DNA of 64,000 bases from Cytobacillus gottheilii (GTDB taxonomy: Bacteria > Bacillota > Bacilli > Bacillales > Cytobacillaceae), in the NCBI RefSeq assembly GCF_001636345.1, contig NZ_KV440945.1, positions 2,271,631 to 2,335,630 of the forward strand, written 5' to 3'. Position 1 is the stretch's first letter. Every line of letters starts with the position of its first letter. Of this stretch, positions 8,387-18,661 are shown piece after piece. Position numbers and translations under genes: made by a program. Below the pieces are notes generated by a model. The model searched no databases. It worked only from the letters and a program-made list of their open reading frames with translations, and was not told where the DNA came from.

Positions 8387-9115
8387 TTATTGTGATGTTA
8401 ATAGCTGATAAGCCCACTCAGCTACTTCTTCGCTTGGTGGTTCAATATCCTTTAAAGGGTAGTCTAATCCAAGAGCTTCCCATTTATAAACACCAAGTTT
8501 ATGATAAGGCAATACTTCTACCTTTTTAACGTTATTTAAAGTGCTAATAAAGCGGCCTAAATTGAGCAAATCTTCTTCAGAATCTGATATTGTTGGAACA
8601 AGTACATGCCGAACCCAAACAGGGATCTGTTGCTCTGATAAAAATTTGGCAAATGACAAAATATGCTCGTTTGTTAATCCAGTTAATTTCTTATGTTTGT
8701 CTTTATCAATATGCTTAAGATCAAGCAATATTAAATCTGTGTATTTCAGTACTTCTTTTAATTGATTCTGGAAATGAGGGGAGGTGGAATAGCATCCTCC
8801 TGAAGAGTCAATAGTAGTATGGATACCAAGCTTCTTGCATTCCTTGAATAATTCGATTAAAAAGGGCAGCTGCAATAAAGGTTCTCCACCGCTGACTGTA
8901 ATACCTCCGCCTGATGATTCAATGAAAGGAAGGTATGTCTTTAAATCAGCAATGATTTCGGAAACAGACATTTGTTTACCTGTGCCAATCTCCCAAGTAT
9001 CTGCGTTATGACAGAATTGGCAGCGCAGAAGGCACCCCTGCGTAAAAATGACATATCGAATGCCTGGTCCATCAACTGTTCCAAAGGTTTCAATAGAATG
9101 TATATTTCCGTTCAT
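8387..9115 (-). CDS. pflA: pyruvate formate-lyase activating enzyme
   Basis: A radical-SAM enzyme that installs the glycyl radical on PflB under anaerobic conditions. The [4Fe-4S] cluster Cys are C28, C32 and C35 (GCLLRCQFC), and the SAM-binding region is GGGITVSGGEPLLQ. Length is 242 aa, as usual. I place the start at ATG 9115, which has AAAGGAAG seven bases upstream; the frame continues to 9139. In this family pflA normally follows pflB closely; here about 600 bases of hairpin repeats separate them. It may depend on readthrough from the pflB promoter. Confidence 0.95.
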   Translation of the reverse strand: MNGNIHSIETFGTVDGPGIRYVIFTQGCLLRCQFCHNADTWEIGTGKQMSVSEIIADLKTYLPFIESSGGGITVSGGEPLLQLPFLIELFKECKKLGIHTTIDSSGGCYSTSPHFQNQLKEVLKYTDLILLDLKHIDKDKHKKLTGLTNEHILSFAKFLSEQQIPVWVRHVLVPTISDSEEDLLNLGRFISTLNNVKKVEVLPYHKLGVYKWEALGLDYPLKDIEPPSEEVAEWAYQLLTSQ

Positions 9116-9152
9116 TGTGATCTTCCTTTCATGATTCAAGAGTATAGAAGGG

Positions 9153-9178
9153 GAGAAATCAGGCGAAGCTGATTTCTC
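9153..9178 (-). repeat. 10-bp perfect hairpin in the pflA leader
   Basis: GAGAAATCAG and CTGATTTCTC with a 6-base loop sit 38 bases upstream of the pflA start on the minus strand. There is no T-run, so it is unlikely to terminate transcription. It could shield a processed pflA mRNA end. Confidence 0.6.
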
Positions 9179-9186
9179 ATTGTAAG

Positions 9187-9715
9187 AAGGTCGAGCGCTT
9201 CCGCTTTTCTGTTTGTCTAGCTGCAGCGCCTAGCCCCTCGAGGTCATAAGTCAATCCAGTCAAAAGGTCAAAGAACGACCTTCCGCCTGGCTCGACTTAA
9301 GCTTGTCGTCCCTGGGCGAGCGCCTTCCGCATTTATTGTTGTCTAGCTGCAGCGCCTAGCCCCTCGAGGTCATAAGTCAATCCAGTCAAAAGGTCAAAGA
9401 ACGACCTTCCGTCTGTCTTGCCTTATGCTTGTCGGGGCTGAGCAAGGCGCTTTCGCTTTTCTGTTTGTCTAGCTGCAGGCGCTAGGGACTCGAGGTCTTA
9501 AGCCAATCTGTCCAGAAGGTTAAAGAACAACCTTCTAGCCATCTTGTCTTAAGCTTGTCGTCCCTGGGCGAGCGCCTTCCGCTTTTCATGTTGTCTAGCT
9601 GCAGCGCCTAGCCCCTCGAGGTCATAAGTCAATCCAGTCAAAAGGTCAAAGAACGACCTTCCGTCTGTCTTGCCTTATGCTTGTCGGGGCTGAGCAAGGC
9701 GCTTTCGCTTTTCTT
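9187..9715. repeat. four tandem 126-bp hairpin repeats between pflB and pflA
   Basis: Units begin (TGTCTAGCTGCAG) at 9214, 9340, 9466 and 9592, exactly 126 bases apart, and are preceded by a partial unit at 9187-9213. Each folds into nested stems: an outer GC-rich stem (GCGCCTAGCCCC with GGGGCTGAGCAAGGCGC), a middle stem (CATAAG with CTTATG) and an inner hairpin (AAGGTC-AAAGAAC-GACCTT). Units 2 and 4 are almost identical. Unit 3 differs in all three stems but with matching changes on both arms. Unit 1 combines the left arm of the 2/4 type with the right arm of the unit-3 type. The array begins right after the pflB stop, so the elements lie in the pflB-pflA intergenic transcript. Confidence 0.92.
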
Positions 9716-9716
9716 G

Positions 9717-11942
9717 TTACATTGTTTCGTGGAAGGTTCTGTTGATTACGTCTAGTTGCTGTTCTTTTGTTAGTTTAATAAAGTTTACTGCGTATCCTGA
9801 GACACGAATGGTTAGCTGCGGGTATTCTTCAGGGTGTTCCATAGCGTCTAAAAGTGTTTCTCTGTTAAATACGTTAACATTTAAATGGTGGCCTTCTTTA
9901 ATGGAATACCCATCAAGGATGGAAACAAGGTTGCTTTTTCTTGACTCATCATCTTTACCAAGAGCTTTAGGGACGATTGAGAAGGTATTAGAAATACCAT
10001 CCTGTGCGTAATCGTAAGGGAGCTTTGCTACAGATGATAAGGAAGCAAGTGTTCCTTTACGGTCACGGCCATGCATTGGGTTTGCACCAGGTGCAAATGG
10101 TTCACCAGCACGGCGGCCATCAGGTGTGTTGCCAGTTTTCTTACCATAAACGACGTTAGAAGTAATGGTTAAGATTGACATGGTATGCAATGAATTGCGG
10201 TATGTCTGGTGTTTGCGAAGCTTTGTCATAAATGTTTCAACAATATCAACCGCGATGCTGTCTACACGATCATCGTTGTTTCCATATTGCGGATATTCAC
10301 CTTCTGTTTCAAAATCAACAGCAACTCCGTTTTCATCACGGATTACTTTTACTTTTGCGTGTTTGATGGCACTTAATGAGTCAGCTACAACACTCAATCC
10401 AGCGATACCTGTTGCCATCGTGCGAAGAATTTCTGTATCATGTAATGCCATTTCAATTCGCTCATAGCTGTATTTGTCATGCATGTAGTGAATTACATTT
10501 AATGTGTTGATATATAATCCTGCGAGCCACTCCATAACATTATCAAACTTTTGCATTACTTCTTCATAATCAAGTACATCAGAAGTAATCGGAGAGAAGG
10601 TAGGAGCTACCTGGATTTTCAGTTTTTCATCTACGCCGCCGTTAATCGCATATAATAATGCTTTTGCAAGGTTGGCGCGTGCTCCGAAGAATTGCATTTG
10701 TTTGCCGATTTCCATTGCAGATACACAGCAGGCAATTCCATAATCATCACCATACTCTGGTCGCATGATGTCATCATTTTCGTATTGGATAGAACTCGTA
10801 TCAATTGACATCATCGCACAATATTTCTTAAATCCTTCAGGAAGATCTTTGGACCATAGAACCGTTAAATTTGGCTCTGGTGCTGGTCCAAGGTTCTTTA
10901 ATGTATGAAGGAAGCGGAATGAGTTTTTTGTTACGAGCGGACGGCCGTCAATTGCCATACCGCCGATTGATTCAGTCACCCAAGTAGGGTCTCCGCTGAA
11001 TAGGTCGTTATAATCAGGTGTACGTGCAAATTTTACTAAACGAAGCTTCATGATGAAATGATCAACAATTTCTTGTGCTTCAACTTCAGTAAGGGTACCA
11101 TTCTCGATATCTCTTTCTATATAAATATCAAGGAATGTAGATACACGTCCAAGGCTCATTGCCGCACCATTTTGTTCTTTAATGGCAGCCAGGTAACCAA
11201 AGTATAGCCATTGGAATGCTTCTGCCGCATTGTTTGCAGGTTCTGAAATGTCAAAGCCATAGCTTGCAGCAAGTTGTTTTAATTCATTGAGAGCCCGCAC
11301 TTGCTCTGAAAGCTCCTCGCGAAGACGAATTGTTTCTTCAGACATTACGCTGCTTGAATTTTTGATATCTTCTTTCTTAGCTTGAATTAAGCGGTTAACT
11401 CCATATAAAGCTACGCGTCTATAGTCACCAATGATTCTGCCGCGGCCATAAGCATCTGGAAGTCCGGTAATAATTGCCGCTTTTCTAGCTAATTTCATTT
11501 CATCTGAATAAGCATCAAATACACCTTGGTTGTGTGTTTTACGGAATTCTGTAAAGATTTTTTCCATTTCTTTGCTTGCTTCAAATCCATATGATTCACA
11601 AGCTTGCACAGCCATGCGGACACCGCCAAATGGCTGCAGGGAACGTTTGAAAGGTTTATCAGTTTGTACACCAACTACCTTTTCTAAATCCTTGTTTAAA
11701 TAGCCAGGTCCATGTGAAGTAATCGTTGAAACAATTTCAGTATCCATGTCAAGGACACCGCCATTTTCTCTCTCCTGCTTTGTAAGATCCATAACTTGTT
11801 CCCATAATCGGTCAGTTCCATCAGTTGAACCGACTAAGAATGACTCATCTCCATCATAAGGCTTAAAATTCTGAAGAATAAAATCGCGGACATTTACTTC
11901 TTTATTCCATTTGCCGTCAGTAAAACCATTCCATTGTTTCAT
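9717..11942 (-). CDS. pflB: pyruvate formate-lyase (formate C-acetyltransferase)
   Basis: Glycyl-radical enzyme that splits pyruvate with CoA into acetyl-CoA and formate during fermentation. The protein is 741 aa. The two active-site cysteines are in [10 protein letters not shown] and the radical Gly lies in RVSGYAVNF near the C-terminus. Other PFL blocks are [17 protein letters not shown] and [16 protein letters not shown]. The ATG at 11942 has AGAGGTGA seven bases upstream; a TTG at 11948 is too close to it. Activated by PflA downstream. A palindrome matching Fnr and Rex sites lies about 85 bases upstream of the start. Confidence 0.97.
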   Translation of the reverse strand: MKQWNGFTDGKWNKEVNVRDFILQNFKPYDGDESFLVGSTDGTDRLWEQVMDLTKQERENGGVLDMDTEIVSTITSHGPGYLNKDLEKVVGVQTDKPFKRSLQPFGGVRMAVQACESYGFEASKEMEKIFTEFRKTHNQGVFDAYSDEMKLARKAAIITGLPDAYGRGRIIGDYRRVALYGVNRLIQAKKEDIKNSSSVMSEETIRLREELSEQVRALNELKQLAASYGFDISEPANNAAEAFQWLYFGYLAAIKEQNGAAMSLGRVSTFLDIYIERDIENGTLTEVEAQEIVDHFIMKLRLVKFARTPDYNDLFSGDPTWVTESIGGMAIDGRPLVTKNSFRFLHTLKNLGPAPEPNLTVLWSKDLPEGFKKYCAMMSIDTSSIQYENDDIMRPEYGDDYGIACCVSAMEIGKQMQFFGARANLAKALLYAINGGVDEKLKIQVAPTFSPITSDVLDYEEVMQKFDNVMEWLAGLYINTLNVIHYMHDKYSYERIEMALHDTEILRTMATGIAGLSVVADSLSAIKHAKVKVIRDENGVAVDFETEGEYPQYGNNDDRVDSIAVDIVETFMTKLRKHQTYRNSLHTMSILTITSNVVYGKKTGNTPDGRRAGEPFAPGANPMHGRDRKGTLASLSSVAKLPYDYAQDGISNTFSIVPKALGKDDESRKSNLVSILDGYSIKEGHHLNVNVFNRETLLDAMEHPEEYPQLTIRVSGYAVNFIKLTKEQQLDVINRTFHETM

Positions 11943-12026
11943 TATCAAGTCACCTCTGTAAAAATGATTTTAAATATCTTATAACAGTTGGTACAACTTA
12001 ACTACAATTTGAGTATAACAGATTTA

Positions 12027-12044
12027 TTGTGAAAACAATCACAA
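12027..12044 (-). promoter_or_regulatory. Fnr/Rex-type palindrome upstream of pflB
   Basis: TTGTGAAAACAATCACAA is a perfect inverted repeat with a 6-base spacer. It contains the B. subtilis Fnr consensus TGTGA-N6-TCACA and also satisfies the Rex consensus TTGTGA-N6-TCACAA. Complementary flanks extend the arms to nine bases. It is centred about 42 bases upstream of a plausible start site near 11994, the spacing used by Fnr as an activator. Confidence 0.75.
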
Positions 12045-12190
12045 TAATTATGAACGTATTGTGAACACTTGGTAAATATAGATTTTTTATTTATTTTACA
12101 CTATGAACGTAGTGGTAAATAGATAACTGTATTATATTAATAGGTCATAAAACATGAACTGTTATATATAGTAATCTATGGGGGACTTTA

Positions 12191-12877
12191 ATGAATTTAG
12201 GCAACTTCGGCAACATTTACCTCTATTTAATTAGCAAGTTATCTGTTTTAATTAAGACTATGAAAAAACTACTTCTAACTTTCATGTTGTCTGTTACTCT
12301 AGTCTTTGGAATTTATACCTCAGCATCTGCAGCGTCTGTACACAGTGTTCAGACAGGAGACACGATGTGGAAAATTGCGTTAAAATATCAGGTTGGAGTT
12401 TCTGAGATTATAAGTGCAAATCCATCTGTTTCAAATCCTAATATGATATATCCTGGTCAAAAGCTTAATATACCATCTTTATCAGCTTCTACATTAACGA
12501 TTGAAGAAGAAGTTTTAAAGCTGGTAAATCAAGAAAGAGTCAAATATGGTTTAAAACCATTAACATCAAATTGGGAGCTTGCAAGAGTTGCTAGATACAA
12601 ATCTCAAGATATGATTAATAAGAATTACTTTGACCATAATTCACCAACGTATGGTACACCATTCCAAATGATTAAAAACTTTGGAATCACGTATAAAACA
12701 GCTGGTGAAAATATAGCTGCAGGTCAAACTTCAGCCCAAGCAGTTGTGACTGCGTGGATGAATAGTGAAGGGCACCGTAAAAATATTCTTTCTTCAAGCT
12801 ACACGCAAATGGGTGTTGGTTACGTAAAAGGCGGATCATATGGCCATTACTGGACACAGATGTTTATTTCAAAATAA
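12191..12877 (+). CDS. secreted LysM-CAP domain protein
   Basis: A signal peptide (MKKLLLTFMLSVTLVFGIYT, ending SASA) is followed by one LysM peptidoglycan-binding repeat (VQTGDTMWKIALKYQVG to GQKLNIPS). A C-terminal CAP/SCP domain follows (VNQERVKYGLKPL, YFDHNSPTYGTPFQMI, AGENIAAGQ, SEGHRKNILSSSYTQMGVG, HYWTQMF). It resembles the YkwD/SafA-associated class of bacterial CAP proteins, whose biochemical activity is unclear. GGGGGA supports ATG 12191, giving 23 residues ahead of the usual signal peptide. ATG 12260 would give a textbook signal peptide but has no ribosome binding site. It acts at the cell wall or spore surface. Confidence 0.88.
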   Translation: MNLGNFGNIYLYLISKLSVLIKTMKKLLLTFMLSVTLVFGIYTSASAASVHSVQTGDTMWKIALKYQVGVSEIISANPSVSNPNMIYPGQKLNIPSLSASTLTIEEEVLKLVNQERVKYGLKPLTSNWELARVARYKSQDMINKNYFDHNSPTYGTPFQMIKNFGITYKTAGENIAAGQTSAQAVVTAWMNSEGHRKNILSSSYTQMGVGYVKGGSYGHYWTQMFISK

Positions 12878-12898
12878 AAAGATAAGTATTTATCCATT

Positions 12899-12937
12899 AA
12901 AAAGGATGTCCAATCTAAATTTAGGACATCCTTTTTT
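12899..12937 (+). terminator. terminator after the LysM-CAP gene
   Basis: AAAAGGATGTCC pairs with GGACATCCTTTT across an 11-base loop, followed by T residues. The A-run upstream makes it partly bidirectional. Confidence 0.9.
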
Positions 12938-13088
12938 GCATATTAAATAGTTGGAAATGAGCAGCTGAGAATGATTATGCGAAGCAGGTAATTGATGTGA
13001 AAATGTATGTGGAATCAAACTAAGCCGTTTTCTTTCTGGTTTTGTCTTAATAAGGTAACTTGATAAAATATTACAATCTGTCAATTTT

Positions 13089-13541
13089 TTAATCTACCAC
13101 GATATATGCAATCATCGTACCATGATTTTCATGGTGGGAATGAACATTACAAATGAGCTTATATGTTCCTTCTTTTGCAAAATTTAATGGTACTACGGTT
13201 TCCTCTCCTTTTTTAACAACACCTTTTATGTCTGTACCTTCAATGTAAAATGGATGCTCACTTCCATTAACACCTAAAATTTTCAAATTTACATTTTCGC
13301 CTTTTTCAACAAATATGGTACCGGGATCCCAGCGGTAAACTTCCATCTCTTTTCCATCAGCAATGTTTGTTGTAAATTCGCCTGTTACCATGTGAATGTC
13401 TCTGACATTCTCACCTGCAGCAGGACTGAATGCAGTAACATTTTCAGATCTTGTGTAAATAACTGCTGCTGCACTTGCAACTACAGTTAACACAGCCAAA
13501 AACAAGATAATTGTTCTCTTTTTTAATACAAAAAATGTCAT
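13089..13541 (-). CDS. membrane-anchored cupredoxin-domain protein
   Basis: Residues 9-29 form an N-terminal membrane anchor. The rest is a single cupredoxin fold like the soluble domain of cytochrome c oxidase subunit II or plastocyanin. Likely copper ligands are His96 (SEHPF), Cys131, His134 or His137, and Met143 in CNVHSHHENHGTM. The run of four His between Cys131 and Met143 is unusual and could bind extra metal. It would sit outside the membrane as an electron carrier or copper-handling protein. GGGGGAG lies eight bases before the ATG. No oxidase genes adjoin it; a SCO copper chaperone lies 5 kb away. Confidence 0.8.
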   Translation of the reverse strand: MTFFVLKKRTIILFLAVLTVVASAAAVIYTRSENVTAFSPAAGENVRDIHMVTGEFTTNIADGKEMEVYRWDPGTIFVEKGENVNLKILGVNGSEHPFYIEGTDIKGVVKKGEETVVPLNFAKEGTYKLICNVHSHHENHGTMIAYIVVD

Positions 13542-13775
13542 TCCTTTTTCTCCCCCTCAAATAGTTTGTCCATTATAAAGGTATGCGAAATAGACAGGCA
13601 AACTTGTCTATTTTCATGTTTTTTTTTAGAAAATCTAGAAAACATTTTTTTAACATGAACATAGTGATTTCCATGTAGACAAAAAGAGGGAGAAGTGTAA
13701 AAATTTAAATATAACTTATGGTTAAATACCAGTTCCTTTAATTTTGATGTTTTTCTAAAGAAATGGGGGAGAGGC

Positions 13776-14726
13776 ATGGAATTTTTTATTGTTATTTTTA
13801 TAATGATCTTCTTAGCTGTGATCCTTACAGCAGCAAACAGACCTAAAAAACGAATTGGGACTTTAAAGAAAACACCAGTACCAGATGATTTAGGCCTGCA
13901 AATAACAGCTGCAATGCCAATTGAAGAAAAACTTGAGCAGTCACTGCCATTTTCCTATGAAGACAATGTGCTTAACAGAGTATTAAGAGAGTTTCCAAAA
14001 ACGACTTCTCTTCAGGTTGACTGGGCAATTTATGAGCTGAAAAGGTATTTTGTCATGAATGCCATTTTAAAATCTGTTCCAATGTTCAGTGCAAAGGCTG
14101 ATGAGGTCTGGCATGAAATGCTGATGTTTACAAGAGAGTATCAGCAATTTTGCAATTCGTTCTTTGGAGGATATTTACACCATGCGCCAAACTTAAATAC
14201 TGCTCCAATTCCTGGAGAACGTGCATTTTTTGATTGGGTCTATTTAAGTTTATTTAACGTAGAAGAAAACAGTAAGATCATTTGGGGAGCATTTCTTAAA
14301 CATCCAATGAAAAAAGAAATTCTTAGTGATTTTCGCAATAAGGATGAAGAAGCGTTGCTTGAAAAATATTTTAATACAGGCAAAGAATACATGGATGTAA
14401 AAATGTATCTAATTCACAAGATGAAAGATGAAATGAATGAAGCGAATCGTTTAATGAACAATGGAGATTTATTGACCCTTGAAAAAGGGACGGACAAATC
14501 TCAAGTATATATGTATGCTTCGAGTGCGATTATCTTTTATTCTCTATACGAACCTGATCTTTTTGAAGATCATATGCATGAATACATGCCGAAAGAAATG
14601 ACGAAGGATCACTATGCAGGAGGAGGATCATCCTGCTCCGGGTTTGGGTGCAGCAGTTCATCAGATTCAGATAGCGGTGGAGGTTCAAGCTGTTCGAGCT
14701 GCGGCGGCGGAGGGTGCAGCAGTTAA
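13776..14726 (+). CDS. membrane-anchored GRDP-like protein with Cys/Gly/Ser tail
   Basis: Residues 1-20 form a membrane segment. The central region contains ADEVWHEMLMFTREYQQFC and FFGGYLHHAPN (residues 108-138), the hallmark W-H and F-G-x-x-H-H pattern of the glycine-rich-domain-containing-protein-like family. The last ~34 residues are almost only Gly, Ser and Cys, with pairs such as CSSCGGGGC. Similar tails occur in TIGR04222-type bacillus membrane proteins. The role is unknown; the tail could be disulfide-linked or bind metal outside the cell. GGGGAGAGG lies just upstream. It is transcribed divergently from the cupredoxin gene, sharing about 230 bases of promoter region. Confidence 0.75.
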   Translation: MEFFIVIFIMIFLAVILTAANRPKKRIGTLKKTPVPDDLGLQITAAMPIEEKLEQSLPFSYEDNVLNRVLREFPKTTSLQVDWAIYELKRYFVMNAILKSVPMFSAKADEVWHEMLMFTREYQQFCNSFFGGYLHHAPNLNTAPIPGERAFFDWVYLSLFNVEENSKIIWGAFLKHPMKKEILSDFRNKDEEALLEKYFNTGKEYMDVKMYLIHKMKDEMNEANRLMNNGDLLTLEKGTDKSQVYMYASSAIIFYSLYEPDLFEDHMHEYMPKEMTKDHYAGGGSSCSGFGCSSSSDSDSGGGSSCSSCGGGGCSS

Positions 14727-14763
14727 TAAGCTATAACACTGACCAGATGCCAATATTAAAATT

Positions 14764-14786
14764 CCTGTCATTAGACAGGTTTTTTT
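14764..14786 (+). terminator. terminator after the GRDP-like gene
   Basis: Short stem CCTGTC/GACAGG followed by seven T residues, 38 bases after the stop. Confidence 0.85.
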
Positions 14787-15006
14787 AATTGTAATCAAAT
14801 ATAATATGCGGAGGTATCTCTTTTATGGTAAGAATCTAAGTAAAAAGAATTAGATGCAGAGACTTCAAATAGGACATTAAACTTACTAATTCTCATTTTT
14901 TTCAAAAAAAGGAAGAAACATTTCATTTTATTAACAATTTAATTTCATTTATAAATCACAGACAATATTTTGGTACAATCTATAAAGGTTAAAGGCTAAG
15001 TATTGG

Positions 15007-16209
15007 ATGTGTTTATTTGTGAAGAAACTAATATTATTTGTTCTAATATCTTTAATTATGATTCCTTTTTCAACTTACACTTACGCTGAAAATGAAATTT
15101 CTGAAGAAAAAAAAGAAGGGCATCCTGAAATCGTCAGCGAAGCCGCTATTTTAATGGATTCAGATACAGGTGCAATCCTCTATGAGAAAAATGCACAGGA
15201 AAAAATGGCTCCTGCGAGCTTAACGAAAATAGCTACTGCGATCTACGCACTCGAAAAAGGAGATTTATCAGATATTGTGACTGTTAGTGAGGCTGCAAGA
15301 AATGTTGTTGGTACTCGTGTTTATTTAGAAGAAGGAGAGCAGGTTTCTCTTTTGAAACTGCTTCAGGGAATGCTAATTAACTCGGGAAATGATGCAGCAT
15401 GGACAATTGCTGAATACACTGACGGAAATATCGATCAATTTTCAAAACATTTAAATGAATTCTTAGAAGAAAAAATAGGAGTGAAAAACACTCATTTTAC
15501 TAACCCTCATGGTTTATACAGCGATGATCATTATACAACTGCAGAAGATTTAGCTTTAATTACGAATTATGCAATGCAAAATGAAACCTTTCGAGCCATT
15601 TTTGGTGAAACAGAATTGAAGTGGCTGGGAGAATCGTGGGATACTACTTTATATACGCACCATTTAATGCTTCTAGGTCAGTATCCATACGAATGGGTGA
15701 CAGGCGGAAAAACTGGATTTGTAAATGAATCAAAGCAAACGCTGGCTACAACTGCCTCTAACGGGTCATTAAATTTAACCGCTATTGCCCTAAAAGCCGA
15801 TTTCAAGCGTGATATCTATCAAGACACAATAAAGATTTTTGATTATGGATTTAATACCTATGTCCATGAACGTATCGATAAAAATGAAGTCTATCAGGAT
15901 AAAGAAAATGTCTATACAACAAATGGACAAACAATTGAAGTTACCGTTCCATCCAACAATGAGTATAGGGAAGAGTTATCAGATAATGGAGAGTTGCAAT
16001 TTTTTAATGAGGATCGTACGTATGTGCAGTCCATTCAGCTTCACCGTAAACCTTCAGAAGAGAATATATCACAGCATTTAAAAAGTGCAGCGCCTCCTCT
16101 AGCTGAAGAAAAAAGCGAGGATAATAAAAACTGGGTTGTGAATGCATTTTTAGCTGCTGGAATTCTTGTAATGATTATAGTCGGCGTTCGTAAATTAAAA
16201 AGACTTTAG
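15007..16209 (+). CDS. D-alanyl-D-alanine carboxypeptidase (peptidase S11, DacF/DacA-like)
   Basis: Trims the terminal D-Ala of peptidoglycan pentapeptides outside the membrane. The family motifs are present: S71-L-T-K74, S126-G-N and K235-T-G. An N-terminal signal peptide ends near residue 27. A C-terminal domain is followed by a hydrophobic tail (VVNAFLAAGILVMIIVGV) with RKLKRL, which would anchor it in the membrane. In many DacA proteins this is an amphipathic helix; here it looks like a true transmembrane helix. The ATG follows AAAGG by 11 bases; GTG 15019 is an alternative. An extended -10 (TGGTACAAT) lies at 14971-14979. Confidence 0.92.
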   Translation: MCLFVKKLILFVLISLIMIPFSTYTYAENEISEEKKEGHPEIVSEAAILMDSDTGAILYEKNAQEKMAPASLTKIATAIYALEKGDLSDIVTVSEAARNVVGTRVYLEEGEQVSLLKLLQGMLINSGNDAAWTIAEYTDGNIDQFSKHLNEFLEEKIGVKNTHFTNPHGLYSDDHYTTAEDLALITNYAMQNETFRAIFGETELKWLGESWDTTLYTHHLMLLGQYPYEWVTGGKTGFVNESKQTLATTASNGSLNLTAIALKADFKRDIYQDTIKIFDYGFNTYVHERIDKNEVYQDKENVYTTNGQTIEVTVPSNNEYREELSDNGELQFFNEDRTYVQSIQLHRKPSEENISQHLKSAAPPLAEEKSEDNKNWVVNAFLAAGILVMIIVGVRKLKRL

Positions 16210-16224
16210 GAACTATAGTCTGGC

Positions 16225-16257
16225 GAGAATTGCTTTTATGAGCAATTCTCTTTTTTT
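16225..16257 (+). terminator. terminator after the D,D-carboxypeptidase gene
   Basis: GAGAATTGCT pairs with AGCAATTCTC around a 6-base loop, followed by seven T residues. Confidence 0.92.
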
Positions 16258-16339
16258 ATTTTTTGAAGCAGGATGCCAGAATTTCTTTTGAAGAATAAAA
16301 AAGAGCCATAGAAGAACTATAAGAATGGAGGTGTTAGAA

Positions 16340-16468
16340 ATGGGAAAGCGAAAGAAGGATCCATCAAAGACCGGATTAGGTGCTCCTGAAGTAAAAGGGC
16401 AGGGCACGACACAGTCAGAATCAGGCATTAGTTTATCATCAGCCCGTCATAAAACAAAAAAGCATTGA
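16340..16468 (+). CDS. yuzL: YuzL family small protein
   Basis: A 42-aa basic protein beginning MGKRKKDPSKTGLGAPEVKG with the continuation QGTTQSESG and a basic end (ARHKTKKH). This composition and the DPS-x-x-GLGAPEVKGQGTT block are those of the YuzL family of Bacillus small proteins, whose function is not known. TGGAGGTG lies six bases before the ATG. It sits between two strong terminators, so it is probably a separate transcript. Confidence 0.75.
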   Translation: MGKRKKDPSKTGLGAPEVKGQGTTQSESGISLSSARHKTKKH

Positions 16469-16473
16469 AAAAA

Positions 16474-16501
16474 AAGGAGTCAGCCTATTTGCTGACTCCT
16501 T
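16474..16501. terminator. bidirectional terminator between yuzL and the ABC-F gene
   Basis: AAGGAGTCAGC pairs perfectly with GCTGACTCCTT across six bases. The long A-run on the left serves the minus-strand ABC-F gene; the right side is TCGGTATT. Confidence 0.85.
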
Positions 16502-16506
16502 CGGTA

Positions 16507-18126
<1,620 letters not shown>

Positions 18127-18371
18127 TTATTTAAATTCCTCCAAATGTACATAATCTCTAGAATTATAACATTTACAGTGCAGATTATAAAGGAATTAAC
18201 GAAAACGCAGAGAATTAGTTAATGCAGAACGTTTACAAGAACTGCTGCAGGGAAAATAGTAAAAAAGAAAATCATAAAAAAGAACAATTTTTTTAAAATT
18301 GTTCATAGTTTTTTCATATTTATCCTGTACAATGAATTTATAAACGGCAGGTAAGAAGGAGAGTATGTCAA

Positions 18372-18506
18372 ATGGCCAAAAAGCAGCTGGTAGAATTAGT
18401 TAATCGATTAAAAAAGTCGGGAATTAAAGTTAGCTTTACAAAGCCAAGAACTCAAGCAATTTTGTCCTTACATGCAAGTAAAACATTGCCTACTGCCACG
18501 AATTAA
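18372..18506 (+). CDS. small basic protein, 44 aa, unknown
   Basis: Begins MAKKQLVELVNRLKKSGIKV and continues SFTKPRTQAILSLHASKT. The family is not recognised. The first half should form an amphipathic helix; the pattern LKKSGIKVSFTKPRTQAIL is faintly like the N-terminal helix of Fur-type regulators, but the protein is far too short to be one. A near-perfect AAGGAGAG lies eight bases before the ATG. Upstream at 18282-18304 an inverted repeat GAACAATTTT/AAAATTGTTC may be an attenuator. Confidence 0.5.
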   Translation: MAKKQLVELVNRLKKSGIKVSFTKPRTQAILSLHASKTLPTATN

Positions 18507-18611
18507 ACATAGATCTTGTATGGGTGACAAAAGCTGGAGCTGGCTCCATTTAAGCTTGGCGCCGAATGAAGCTTTTATTTAGCGGCGTCATGAGAAACTA
18601 CATATAAATAT

Positions 18612-18643
18612 AAAAAAGCGAGTGCATAAGCATCCGCTTTTTT
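18612..18643. terminator. bidirectional terminator after the SCO gene
   Basis: AAAAAGCGAGTGC pairs with GCATCCGCTTTTT, with A and T runs on both sides. It lies 19 bases from the SCO stop codon. Confidence 0.88.
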
Positions 18644-18661
18644 GTTTGATAAAGGTCATAT

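Noticed and set aside
9187..9715. Tandem repeats as a CRISPR array
   Set aside because: The repeated unit is 126 bases with no unique spacers, and the whole unit folds on itself. No cas genes are present.
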